Shown piece after piece: positions 1 to 7,520 of a stretch of 64,000 nucleotides of DNA. Origin of the DNA: Streptomyces kanamyceticus (GTDB lineage Bacteria > Actinomycetota > Actinomycetes > Streptomycetales > Streptomycetaceae). Positions within the stretch are counted from its first letter, which is position 1; each line of letters opens with the position of its first letter. The position numbers and the translations under genes are program-made. The notes under the pieces are model-generated. The model saw only the letters and a program-made list of their open reading frames with translations. It was not told where the DNA came from and searched no databases. The stretch is taken from positions 4,216,001 to 4,280,000 of the forward strand of contig NZ_CP023699.1 in assembly GCF_008704495.1 (NCBI RefSeq). The letters run 5' to 3'.

Positions 1-160
1 GCGCAATGCCAAGGTGATGAGCGGCCCTCGCAAGGGTGTTCATGTCGTAGGTGGCTACGCCCCGCTTCTCCATCCGGGATACCGCGGATTGCGATAAGCC
101 GATGACGTCGCCGAGCTGCCTCTGTGTCATACGCACGGCACGCCGGGCGAGTTCGAGCAC
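1..160 (-). CDS. XRE-type helix-turn-helix regulator, 3' part cut by window edge
   Basis: The reverse strand reads a helix-turn-helix of the XRE/Cro class, with the run MTQRQLGDVIGLSQSAVSRM followed by EKRGVATYDMNTLARAAHHLG, and continues off the left edge. This is a DNA-binding regulator by family. The start used here is GTG at 158-160. An ATG at 215-217 lies in the same frame and would give an N-terminus MDWSDTAAREA, but an amber TAG at 182-184 (codon 12) interrupts it. The gene is therefore either a shortened protein from an internal GTG or ATG start, or a decayed allele. It is transcribed away from the genes that begin at 382. The target is unknown. Confidence 0.6.
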   Translation of the reverse strand, partial: MLELARRAVRMTQRQLGDVIGLSQSAVSRMEKRGVATYDMNTLARAAHHLGIA

Positions 161-381
161 CCGCCCGTAGTCGCCAGCCCGCTACGCCTCTCTCGCGGCG
201 GTGTCCGACCAGTCCATGCGTGCCTGCCCCTCAACGGTAGGTACCGCGCACCGGGTTTGCGAGCGCGGAAATGCGTCCGACGCATACGCGCATGAGCCCT
301 GCGCATCGTTGCTGGTTCACTCTCTGCCCTGCGCGGTTCCCTCATCTCCTCGCGTACATACCCGAGAAGAGAGCAGCAGTG

Positions 382-774
382 ATGCAGCGCAGACCCGCAT
401 GGATCCGTTACCTCAGCAAGCCGAAGCTATGTGCGGCTGGGGAGGATTGGGACGCGGTGCGCGTCTCGGCCGACGTCGGAGTGCGCGCGGTGCGCGACTT
501 GGAAGCCCGCGGCGTCCCGGTCGGGCCCGTCCTGCACGACCGGTGCAACGGGCAGGCGTACTTCCTCACCGCTCCTGGCACCGCTCAGAACTGGCAGCAG
601 GACGGTACGCAGGCCCTTGGCTCAGGTTCATGGGTCGTGCTCGCCCCGCCCGGCTGGGATGGCCTCTTGAAGTGGGTGAACGACCCGACGGACGGGCCCG
701 CTCACACCGGCACGGACGACCTTGCCGCCGCCCTGGTCGCCGCCGTCGCCACGGGAGAGGACACGGAACGGTGA
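382..774 (+). CDS. Small conserved hypothetical protein, 130 aa
   Basis: ATG at 382 follows a GAGAAGAGAG stretch and gives a 130-residue soluble protein with no membrane segment or signal peptide. The stop (TGA 772-774) overlaps the next gene's GTG start by four bases, so the two are very probably translationally coupled. The middle contains GVPVGPVLHD, then YFLTAPGTAQNW, then GSGSWVVLAPP. This layout reminds me of small Streptomyces proteins sometimes labelled prim-pol-like, but no catalytic motif is visible and I do not assign a function. An upstream in-frame ATG at 271 is possible but lacks a good ribosome binding site. Confidence 0.7.
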   Translation: MQRRPAWIRYLSKPKLCAAGEDWDAVRVSADVGVRAVRDLEARGVPVGPVLHDRCNGQAYFLTAPGTAQNWQQDGTQALGSGSWVVLAPPGWDGLLKWVNDPTDGPAHTGTDDLAAALVAAVATGEDTER

Positions 775-1481
775 GCCAAGCCGCCAAGGTCCACTACGCC
801 GGGCCGAGCCCGCTCGGAGAGAGCGGCTACCGCACCGGTCTGGAGTGGAACATCAACGGTCTCGCCCGCGCCCGTGCCGCCGAGATCATCGCCGAGCACA
901 GGGCAGCGCAGACCGAGGTCGTACGCGACGCACACCTGCGTTCCGACTGGGCCGCACACGCCGTGCGCTCTCCAGACCTGCTCAGGGTCGTACAGGAAAC
1001 CATCGGCGACTCAGTCGCCGTCGAGAACACGTTCCTGATGATCAAGTGGCCCGGTCGGGACTTCCCGGTGCCGTGGCACCAGGACGGGACCAACCCGCGC
1101 ATGCAGCTCGACCCCGAACTCTCCGTCTCCGCATGGCTGGCCGTGACCGACGCGACCACCGTCAACGGCTGCTTGCAAGTGGTCCCCGGCTCGCACGCCG
1201 CCGGATACCTCGACTACGGCCGCGAGGAGAGCGACGCACGGCGCGGCAAGGCGCTCGGCGTAGAAGGCATGCCCAACACCCCGCACGAACGGGGTGTGTG
1301 GCTGTCGCTCGACGCCGGACAAGCCTGCCTGATGGACGTCCGACTGATTCACCGCTCGGACAGCAACATGACCGTCGGCGCACGCATCGGCCTGAACATC
1401 CGCTACGTCGCTCCCGGCGCGATCCACCCGAGCGGCTCCCACAGCCCCGGCCTGTACCCGCTCACCGGGTCGGACTGGTGA
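771..1481 (+). CDS. Phytanoyl-CoA dioxygenase (PhyH) family non-haem iron oxygenase
   Basis: The 236-residue protein has the Fe(II)/2-oxoglutarate dioxygenase signature of the PhyH family. The HxD motif lies in PWHQDGT (His103, Asp105), the distal iron His194 in LIHRSDSN, and an arginine about eleven residues later (Arg205) would bind 2-oxoglutarate. Such enzymes hydroxylate a small molecule using 2-oxoglutarate and oxygen; the substrate cannot be read from the sequence. The GTG start at 771 overlaps the upstream stop (GTGA). Frame, motifs and length (230-300 aa is normal) agree. With its two small neighbours it looks like a three-gene transcription unit, perhaps a tailoring or modification step. 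Confidence 0.85.
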   Translation: MSQAAKVHYAGPSPLGESGYRTGLEWNINGLARARAAEIIAEHRAAQTEVVRDAHLRSDWAAHAVRSPDLLRVVQETIGDSVAVENTFLMIKWPGRDFPVPWHQDGTNPRMQLDPELSVSAWLAVTDATTVNGCLQVVPGSHAAGYLDYGREESDARRGKALGVEGMPNTPHERGVWLSLDAGQACLMDVRLIHRSDSNMTVGARIGLNIRYVAPGAIHPSGSHSPGLYPLTGSDW

Positions 1482-1520
1482 CCCACAAGGCACCATCCGA
1501 AATCGAGAGGAGCACCACCC

Positions 1521-1973
1521 GTGACCATCCTCGACACCAGTGCCCCACCGATCACCCGCGTCCGCGTTCTCACCGGAGAGGACGCCGACCCCGCCCGCCG
1601 GGGCAGTAAGACGGTCATCGCGTTCAGCGACTGCCGTTACTACTGCCCCGACGCCGCCACCGTCGAGCGCTGCATCGCGCACCTGCGCGACAGCGATGAC
1701 CGCCTGCGCTCCCGCCCCGAAGAACAGATGCTCTGGGACTGGGAATGCACGTACTTCGAGGCCGACCCGGACAACCGGAACGGCGGCGGGACGATCATCC
1801 TCGGCGTCGCCTGGTACGACCGCCCGTTCTTCGACGACCGCCGCGGAGCCTGGTTCGGCGCCATGCATAACCGCATCTACGGCGAGATCGGAGTCCCCTT
1901 CGAGAACATCACCGTGCAGCACTGGCTCGCCCTCGAAGCGGCGCAGTGGAAGCCCGGACCGCAGCCCGCGTAA
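1521..1973 (+). CDS. Hypothetical protein, 150 aa
   Basis: GTG at 1521 is preceded by GAGAGGAGCACC, a good ribosome binding site, 39 bases after the dioxygenase stop, so it is probably in the same operon. The protein is soluble, rich in Asp, Arg and Trp, with YYCPDAATVERCIAHLRDS near residues 38-56 and a GGGTIILGVAWYD segment in the middle. I recognise no domain. Its context suggests a role linked to the dioxygenase, for example as partner or substrate-handling protein, but this is inference. Confidence 0.7.
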   Translation: MTILDTSAPPITRVRVLTGEDADPARRGSKTVIAFSDCRYYCPDAATVERCIAHLRDSDDRLRSRPEEQMLWDWECTYFEADPDNRNGGGTIILGVAWYDRPFFDDRRGAWFGAMHNRIYGEIGVPFENITVQHWLALEAAQWKPGPQPA

Positions 1974-2020
1974 CCGCTCCGCACCGGTCACTCATGCGGC
2001 CAGCCTCCCCGCAAGCCCCT

Positions 2021-2057
2021 CGGCCCCCGTCGCGTCTGCACCACGTGGCGGGGGCCG
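2021..2057. terminator. Bidirectional hairpin terminator
   Basis: CGGCCCCCG at 2021-2029 pairs perfectly with CGGGGGCCG at 2049-2057. It lies between the convergent 1521-1973 gene and the MFS gene, so it can end transcription from both sides. Confidence 0.55.
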
Positions 2058-2077
2058 TGGTACGCCACGCCCCGCCC

Positions 2078-3337
2078 CTACTCCGCGGCCACCGCGTGCC
2101 CCTGGGCAGCCGCAGGTGCGGGCAGAGCAGCGTCGGGGCGCAGCAGTCGCGAGGCGACGAGCAGCGAGGCCAGTGCCGCCCCCGCCACCATGCCCCCGCC
2201 CACGACGAACGCACCTCGCGGCGAAGCATCGACCAGGAACGGCAGCAGCAGCATTCCGGCCGTGCCGCCGGTACGAATCACTGTCTGGTCGACGGACATC
2301 AGCCGCAGCCGCTCGGCGGGCGCGAACGCGCCGAGGTGCGCCCGCAGAGTGACGCTCGTCGCCGGGGTGACCAGACCGCTCACGAGGGCGAGGAGCAGCA
2401 GAGCGGGTAGGTCGAGCACGAGCCCCATGCACGCCGTCGCAACGCCCTGCATCGCCCATGCCCCGCAGTACACGGCCATCCAGCTGCCCGAACAGCGGCT
2501 ACTGGCGAGCGGGTTGCCGAGCAGCGCCCCAACCCCCACGGCCGCTGTCACGAGGCCGTAGACGGCCGCCCCGGTGCCGTACCGGGTGGCGAGCAGCGCG
2601 GGCATGCCGACCGCCGTCACGGCCGAGCAGAACAGGGCGACGCCGTGCAGTCCGACTGCCAAGCCGACGCGAGGGTGCGCCCGTACCACCGGCCACGCGC
2701 GAACCGCGGACCGCGCCTTGCCGGGGCGCTCAAACGCTCCTCCACCAGCCGCCATGGCGTACCGGCGGGCCAGCCACCCGAGAGCCACCGCCGACACCGC
2801 GAAGGTCACTCCGTTCAGCGCGAAGAGCTGCACCTCGGAGACAGCGAGCAGCAGTAGACCGATACTCGCCGGACCCGCGATCCGGGCGATACGACCTGTG
2901 AGGTCGAACAGGCCCGTGACTTCCTGCACCCGCTCGGGTTCGACGAGGTCGGGCACCAGGGCGCCGAGGTTCGGATCGAACAGCGCCCCGAGGCTCCCGA
3001 GCAGCAGCACGCCGAAGAGCAACAGGGCCACGCCCCACGGGTCCGGCGACCACAGGAAGGGCAGTGAGACCGCGACCAGCGCCCGCGCGGCGTCGACCCG
3101 GGCCAGCCGCCCGAACGTCGAGAACCGCGCCACGACGTGACGCCCCGCCGTCCCGAGCACGATGTAGGGCAACGATTCGACGACCGCGACGAGCCCCATG
3201 AGCGACGCCGACCCGGTCGAGGTGAACACCACCCACATGACCGCGAGCGCGTACAGCCGATCCCCGAGGACGGACAGACTCTGCGCGAGCCACAGCACCA
3301 GTACGGGCCGCTGCCGCAGCAAGCGCAGGTAGTTCAA
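2078..3337 (-). CDS. MFS transporter
   Basis: This is a 419-residue polytopic membrane protein of the major facilitator superfamily, about twelve hydrophobic segments, probably a drug or metabolite exporter in the cytoplasmic membrane. The start chosen is TTG at 3335-3337 (product MNYLRLLRQRPVLVLWLAQS), because GGAGG sits five bases upstream; the longer frame to 3448 adds a hydrophilic stretch without a ribosome binding site. The early segment LSVLGDRLYALAVMWVVF matches the first helix of the macrolide-efflux-like MFS group. It converges on the dioxygenase unit, so export of a product modified there is a possible but unproven link. Confidence 0.85.
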   Translation of the reverse strand: MNYLRLLRQRPVLVLWLAQSLSVLGDRLYALAVMWVVFTSTGSASLMGLVAVVESLPYIVLGTAGRHVVARFSTFGRLARVDAARALVAVSLPFLWSPDPWGVALLLFGVLLLGSLGALFDPNLGALVPDLVEPERVQEVTGLFDLTGRIARIAGPASIGLLLLAVSEVQLFALNGVTFAVSAVALGWLARRYAMAAGGGAFERPGKARSAVRAWPVVRAHPRVGLAVGLHGVALFCSAVTAVGMPALLATRYGTGAAVYGLVTAAVGVGALLGNPLASSRCSGSWMAVYCGAWAMQGVATACMGLVLDLPALLLLALVSGLVTPATSVTLRAHLGAFAPAERLRLMSVDQTVIRTGGTAGMLLLPFLVDASPRGAFVVGGGMVAGAALASLLVASRLLRPDAALPAPAAAQGHAVAAE

Positions 3338-3594
3338 TGTGCCCTCCGGGGCGGACTGTACGGGCCGAAAGGCAGGTGCATCCGACCGGATCGGCGACCA
3401 CCCTAGGCCCGACCGGCGCACCGGGCACGCCGTTCTCGGAGACCTCAAACTAAAGGCGGTACGCCGCTACCGAGCTCGACGTACACAGAGCCGATCGCCG
3501 CTACAGACTGACCGCCTTCGGGGTTCAACTGCGCGGCGGCGCCGAGACAGTTCAGCATGATGGAAGCGACAGGCCGCTAAACCTGGGGAGCAGC

Positions 3595-4593
3595 ATGGGG
3601 ATGTCAATCTCAGACCGCAAGCGACTCTGGGGGCGTTCAGGGAACAGGTGCGCGTTTCCCGAGTGCGACCGGCGACTAACATCCGATATGCAGGAGTACG
3701 TCAATGATGCCGAGGCGGACCAAGGTGTAACTCTCGGCGAAGAAGCACACATAATTGCAGAGTCAGGTAACGGGCCGCGAGCGAATCCCAAAATTCCACA
3801 GCAGCAGAGGGACGCCTACGAGAATCGCATTCTCCTCTGCGAAGAGCACCATAAGGTAATCGACACTTCAAACGGACGCTTCTTTTCGGTCGAAGTCCTA
3901 ATGGAGATGAAACGGGAGCACGAGTCAGCCGTATCCCGGAGCATGGACAAGCCGTCGAAGGATGCCGAGGAGGCAGCCGAGCGCGCCGCGAGGTTCGTAG
4001 CCGATTGGGAGCAGCGCATTGATCTGGAGCACTGGGACTCCTGGACGTCATGGCTCCTGACCCCTTCTCCCACCATGGAGCGGGACCGGTTCGACCGATT
4101 CTCGCAGGCGGCTATCTGGCTCGGCTCCAGAGAATGGCCCACCTCCCACTTCCCAAAGATTCGCCAGAGCGGGAAACTCTTTACCGAGATCTGGCGAGAC
4201 CTCGTAGGGGTGATTGATCGCGAATTTTCGGATCACAGAATCCTGCGAGAGCGTTTTTGCCTGCGCGAGAAGCATAAAGAAATTGAGTGGGACGAGGACC
4301 TGTACAAGAGATACGGAGACGAGTACGACTTCAACTGCGACCTGATTCACGAACTCATCTTCCACCTGACGGCTTCAGCGAATCTCCTGTGTTCCAGGGT
4401 TCGGGAGGAACTCGACGCAAATTACCGATTCGACGCCGGAAAAGTTGTAATCACTCGCGGCCCAAACGAGCAGCTCCGATTTGAGCACTTCAGCCCGACG
4501 TATGAAAGTAAACAGTTGGCATCCGGGGCACCCTATCCGGGCATCGACGAACTCAGAGCGCACGTGGCAAGGTCCGCTCACCATCGCCCGTGA
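3595..4593 (+). CDS. HNH endonuclease-like protein with unrecognised C-terminal domain
   Basis: The 332-residue protein begins with an HNH nuclease module (residues about 8-110): Cys19 and Cys24 in NRCAFPEC, then EEAHIIAESGNGPR with His52, then YENRILLCEEHHKVID with Asn77, Cys82, His85 and His86. This layout is typical of N-terminal HNH effector domains found in anti-phage and DNA-damage systems such as Cap5-type nucleases. The remaining 220 residues are mostly helical and charged; I see no SAVED-type domain and cannot name it. The gene is visibly poorer in GC than all its neighbours and less biased at third positions, which suggests recent acquisition. ATG 3595 or ATG 3601 could be the start; a GGGGAG lies just upstream. 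Confidence 0.8.
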   Translation: MGMSISDRKRLWGRSGNRCAFPECDRRLTSDMQEYVNDAEADQGVTLGEEAHIIAESGNGPRANPKIPQQQRDAYENRILLCEEHHKVIDTSNGRFFSVEVLMEMKREHESAVSRSMDKPSKDAEEAAERAARFVADWEQRIDLEHWDSWTSWLLTPSPTMERDRFDRFSQAAIWLGSREWPTSHFPKIRQSGKLFTEIWRDLVGVIDREFSDHRILRERFCLREKHKEIEWDEDLYKRYGDEYDFNCDLIHELIFHLTASANLLCSRVREELDANYRFDAGKVVITRGPNEQLRFEHFSPTYESKQLASGAPYPGIDELRAHVARSAHHRP

Positions 4594-4794
4594 CTTGCAC
4601 GGCCACGGGTCGCGCCTCCCAGGGCACAACGAGGGCACACGCCCCCAGAAGATCATGGAAAACCGCGACAACCACCGGCAGTGGTTTCCGCAGGTCAGGG
4701 AAGATTCTATGAAGTCCGTGCAGGTCAGACGATCACCCGGGAAGTTCGTGAACTGCCGGTAGTTCCCGTAGTTCCCGCGGTCGTACGACGCCGA

Positions 4795-4825
4795 AGGGCG
4801 GGCGCCCAGGCCGGGTGCCCGCCCT
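4795..4825. terminator. Strong hairpin terminator
   Basis: AGGGCGGGCGCCC (4795-4807) and GGGTGCCCGCCCT (4813-4825) form a 13-bp stem with one G-T pair and a five-base loop. It lies just past the stop of the leftward membrane-protein gene at 4857 and also faces the end of the HNH gene. Confidence 0.7.
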
Positions 4826-4856
4826 TGCTGCTGGCCGCAGTTCGGGGGAACGGTGC

Positions 4857-5123
4857 TCAGCGGCGCGAGTGGCCGAAGAGGATGCGGTAGGCGATCAGCA
4901 GGACGAGTGAGCCGCCGATGGCCGCCGCCCAGGTGGCCCCGTCGTAGAAGTCGTTGACGATGGGGCGGTCGAGGTAGCGGGCGGAGAGCCAGCCGCCGAT
5001 GAAGGCGCCCGCGATGCCGATGACGGTCGTGCCGATGAATCCGCCCGGGTCGCGGCCGGGCAGCAGCAGTTTGGCGGCGGCTCCGGCGAGCAGTCCCAGG
5101 ATGATCCAGCTGATGACGCCCAT
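4857..5123 (-). CDS. GlsB/YeaQ/YmgE family stress-response membrane protein
   Basis: The 88-residue protein has three hydrophobic segments and the family pattern MGVISWIILGLLAGAAAKLL, then PGGFIGTTVIGIAGAFIGGW. Its length matches the transglycosylase-associated (YeaQ/GlsB) family, small integral membrane proteins induced by stress whose molecular role is poorly known. ATG 5121-5123 is the only start that gives a normal length; the longer open frame is not protein-like upstream. It appears to be a single-gene unit ended by the hairpin at 4795-4825. Confidence 0.88.
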   Translation of the reverse strand: MGVISWIILGLLAGAAAKLLLPGRDPGGFIGTTVIGIAGAFIGGWLSARYLDRPIVNDFYDGATWAAAIGGSLVLLIAYRILFGHSRR

Positions 5124-5272
5124 GCGGCGACCTGACCTCTCTCGCGAACCCTTCTCGCGCGGTGAGCTTTTGTGCGTTCTGTCCTGAAGGACGTCTCTAC
5201 GGAGTGGCGCGGTTGCGGTGATCCGCAAGGTGCGGCGCACACCACAGCGACCGGCGGCCCGCCCGTTCGGCC

Positions 5273-6076
5273 TCAGGCCAGGACGACCCCGATGCCCTCG
5301 TGTACGACGAAGGCGAGCAACTCCTCGAAGGACGGCGGGCGGTCGTCCGTGCGGGGTGTCACGCCCAGGCAGGTCCTCGCGATGTGCGCGTCGTGCCAGA
5401 CGAGCGTGAAGGGCGCCAGCGCGCCGAAGCCGCCGCGCAGGCACTCGGACAGGGTGTCCAGGTCGCGTCCGAAGTAGCCCGCGGGGCCGTTCAGCGCCTC
5501 GCCGAGCGCGCAGTAGAAGGCGGGCTCGTCGGTGATGTGGCGGCCGTCCAGGTGGTACGAGACGCCGGCTCCCGCGTCAGGGCTGCGCCGCCTGCCGTTG
5601 ACCCGGGCGACGCCGAGCCAGTGCGCGCGGCCGTCCGTCCCGTGCCGCGCCCAGCCGTTGCGCTCCTCGGGGCGGCCGCACCACCAGGTGTCCCAGACCT
5701 CTCGGGCGGCGCGCGGCGGGCGTACGGTCCACGGGTCGAGGGCGAGGTCGACGAGGCCCTGTCCGCGCGCGGACGGGATCCAGGCGACGACCTCGCCCTC
5801 CACGGCGTGCTGCAGGGTCTGCCCCATGCTGCCGAGGCGCAGCACCCTGCCGTGCCCGAGGTCGCTGCCGCCCGCCTCCAGGGCGTCCCGCAGGGCGCCG
5901 CGCGGGGAGCAGCCGATGAGTCGTACGGGCGGCTCCACGAGCTCGTCCGACGTGGCCGGTTCGTCCGGCAGTTGGTCGGCGAAGAGCTGCTCCGCGTCGG
6001 CGCAGAGCGCCCAGATCTCGTCGTACGGGGACCGGTCGGGGTCGTACGCCGCCAGTGCGTACCTCGGCAGTTGCAC
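5273..6076 (-). CDS. Barstar-like domain protein
   Basis: The 267-residue soluble protein carries a barstar-type segment in its last third: YHLDGRHITDEPAFYCALGE, then GPAGYFGRDLDTLSECLRGG, then FTLVWHDAHIAR. Barstar itself inhibits the RNase barnase; here the first 170 residues are an added unknown domain. No barnase-like gene is seen nearby, so the target is not known. The GTG start at 6076 lies 15 bases after the YccF stop, which makes it the third gene of the HtpX-YccF operon. Confidence 0.75.
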   Translation of the reverse strand: MQLPRYALAAYDPDRSPYDEIWALCADAEQLFADQLPDEPATSDELVEPPVRLIGCSPRGALRDALEAGGSDLGHGRVLRLGSMGQTLQHAVEGEVVAWIPSARGQGLVDLALDPWTVRPPRAAREVWDTWWCGRPEERNGWARHGTDGRAHWLGVARVNGRRRSPDAGAGVSYHLDGRHITDEPAFYCALGEALNGPAGYFGRDLDTLSECLRGGFGALAPFTLVWHDAHIARTCLGVTPRTDDRPPSFEELLAFVVHEGIGVVLA

Positions 6077-6091
6077 CGGAGTGCGCCCGCT

Positions 6092-6487
6092 CTAGTAGCG
6101 CGCGGCGAACGGCTGGTCGGTACGGACGATCTCGCGGCCCAGCGGCAGCAGCGAGACCGGGATCAGCTTGAAGTTGGCGATGCCCAGGGGGATGCCGATG
6201 ATCGTGACGCACAGCAGGAAGCCGGTGACGATGTGGCCGATGGTGAGCCACCAGCCCGCGAGGACCAGCCACAGGACGTTGCCGATGCAGGACGGGGCGC
6301 CCGCGTCGCGGCGCTCGACCGTCGTGTAGCCGAAGGGCCACAGGGCATAGCGGCCGATGCGGAAGCTGGCCAGGCCGAAGGGGATACCGATGATCGTGAT
6401 GCAGAGCAGCGCACCTGCGACCAAGTAGGCCAGGAACATCCAGAAGCCGCAGAGGACGAGCCATATGACGTTCAGGATTGTCTTCAC
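6092..6487 (-). CDS. YccF domain-containing membrane protein
   Basis: The 131-residue protein has two copies of the YccF repeat, each a pair of membrane segments followed by a Gly-rich turn: [19 protein letters not shown] and [19 protein letters not shown]. It is an inner-membrane protein of unknown function. Its GTG start overlaps the HtpX stop (GTGA at 6484-6487), so translation is coupled to the protease, which hints at a membrane-homeostasis role. Confidence 0.9.
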   Translation of the reverse strand: MKTILNVIWLVLCGFWMFLAYLVAGALLCITIIGIPFGLASFRIGRYALWPFGYTTVERRDAGAPSCIGNVLWLVLAGWWLTIGHIVTGFLLCVTIIGIPLGIANFKLIPVSLLPLGREIVRTDQPFAARY

Positions 6488-7347
6488 TGGTGGCGACCTG
6501 CCATCTGCTCGAGTCGGGCAATGCGCTCCGCCATCGGCGGATGCGTGGAGAACATCTTGGACATGCCCTGCCCCGGGCGGAAAGGGTTCGCAATCATCAT
6601 GTGACTCGCCGTCTCGAGACGGGGCTCGGGCGGCAGCGGCAACTGCTTCGTCCCGGCGTCGAGTTTACGCAGTGCACTCGCCAGGGCGAGCGGGTCTCCG
6701 GTGAGTTGGGCGCCGGACGCGTCCGCCTCGTACTCTCTGGAGCGGCTGATGGCCAGCTGGATGATGGAGGCCGCGAGCGGGCCGAGCAGCATGATCAGGA
6801 GCATGCCGAAGATGCCGGGTCCGTCGTTGTCGTTCGACCGGCCGATCGGGATCAGCCAGGCGAAGTTGACCAGAAACATGATCACGGAGGCCAGCGCGCC
6901 CGCGACCGACGAGATCAGGATGTCGCGGTTGTAGACGTGACTGAGCTCGTGGCCGATGACGCCGCGCAGTTCGCGCTCGTCCAGGATCCGCAGGATGCCG
7001 TCCGTGCAGCACACCGCCGCGTTGCGCGGGTTGCGGCCCGTGGCGAACGCGTTGGGCGCCTCGGTCGGTGAGATGTAGAGACGCGGCATGGGCTGACGGG
7101 CCTGGGTGGAGAGCTCGCGGACCATGCGGTACAGCTCGGGGGCCTCGAACTCGCTCACCGGGCGGGCGCGCATGGCGCGCAGGGCGAGCTTGTCGCTGTT
7201 CCAGTACGCGTACGCGTTGGTACCGAGCGCCACGAAGAGCGCGACGACCAGGCCCGTACGCCCGAAGAAACTGCCGATGACGAGGATGAGCGCGGACAGT
7301 CCCCCGAGGAGTACGGCGGTCTTCAATCCGTTGTGCCGGCGGTGCAC
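6484..7347 (-). CDS. htpX: Zinc metalloprotease HtpX
   Basis: This membrane-bound M48 protease degrades misfolded membrane proteins. The 287-residue product has two N-terminal membrane segments, the zinc motif HELSH at about residues 133-137, further hydrophobic segments, and the third-ligand region [15 protein letters not shown]. Length matches the family. The start chosen is GTG 7345-7347 because GGAGG sits seven bases upstream; the longer frame to 7401 has no such site. It heads a three-gene operon with YccF and the barstar-like protein, all read leftward. Confidence 0.93.
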   Translation of the reverse strand: MHRRHNGLKTAVLLGGLSALILVIGSFFGRTGLVVALFVALGTNAYAYWNSDKLALRAMRARPVSEFEAPELYRMVRELSTQARQPMPRLYISPTEAPNAFATGRNPRNAAVCCTDGILRILDERELRGVIGHELSHVYNRDILISSVAGALASVIMFLVNFAWLIPIGRSNDNDGPGIFGMLLIMLLGPLAASIIQLAISRSREYEADASGAQLTGDPLALASALRKLDAGTKQLPLPPEPRLETASHMMIANPFRPGQGMSKMFSTHPPMAERIARLEQMAGRHQ

Positions 7348-7479
7348 GGTACGCCCTCCTGGTGGTGCGTGGGGGAACCCTCTGCTGACTGGTGCTTCCA
7401 CTGTTCAGTGGACCCTCCCGTACTGGTCAACGCCAGGCGGAGGGCACTAGTTCCCTTGTGCGCGCAGGAGCGGTGTAGG

Positions 7480-7503
7480 CCGCGCGGGTGATGGCCCGCG
7501 CGG
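7480..7503 (-). terminator. Hairpin terminator after nuoN2
   Basis: CCGCGCGGG (7480-7488) and CCCGCGCGG (7495-7503) form a perfect 9-bp stem with a six-base loop, starting 18 bases past the nuoN2 stop. It likely ends the leftward nuo2 transcript before htpX. Confidence 0.6.
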
Positions 7504-7520
7504 TCGTCGGGGGCGGGCCC

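Noticed and set aside
382..774. DNA primase/polymerase assignment for the 130-aa protein
   Set aside because: Only a vague layout similarity; no catalytic acidic motif is visible.
3595..4593. Full Cap5 (HNH-SAVED) CBASS effector
   Set aside because: The C-terminal half does not look like SAVED and no cyclase gene is nearby.
5300..6604. Forward open frame of 434 codons
   Set aside because: It is antisense to the barstar-like, YccF and HtpX genes and has no recognisable feature.
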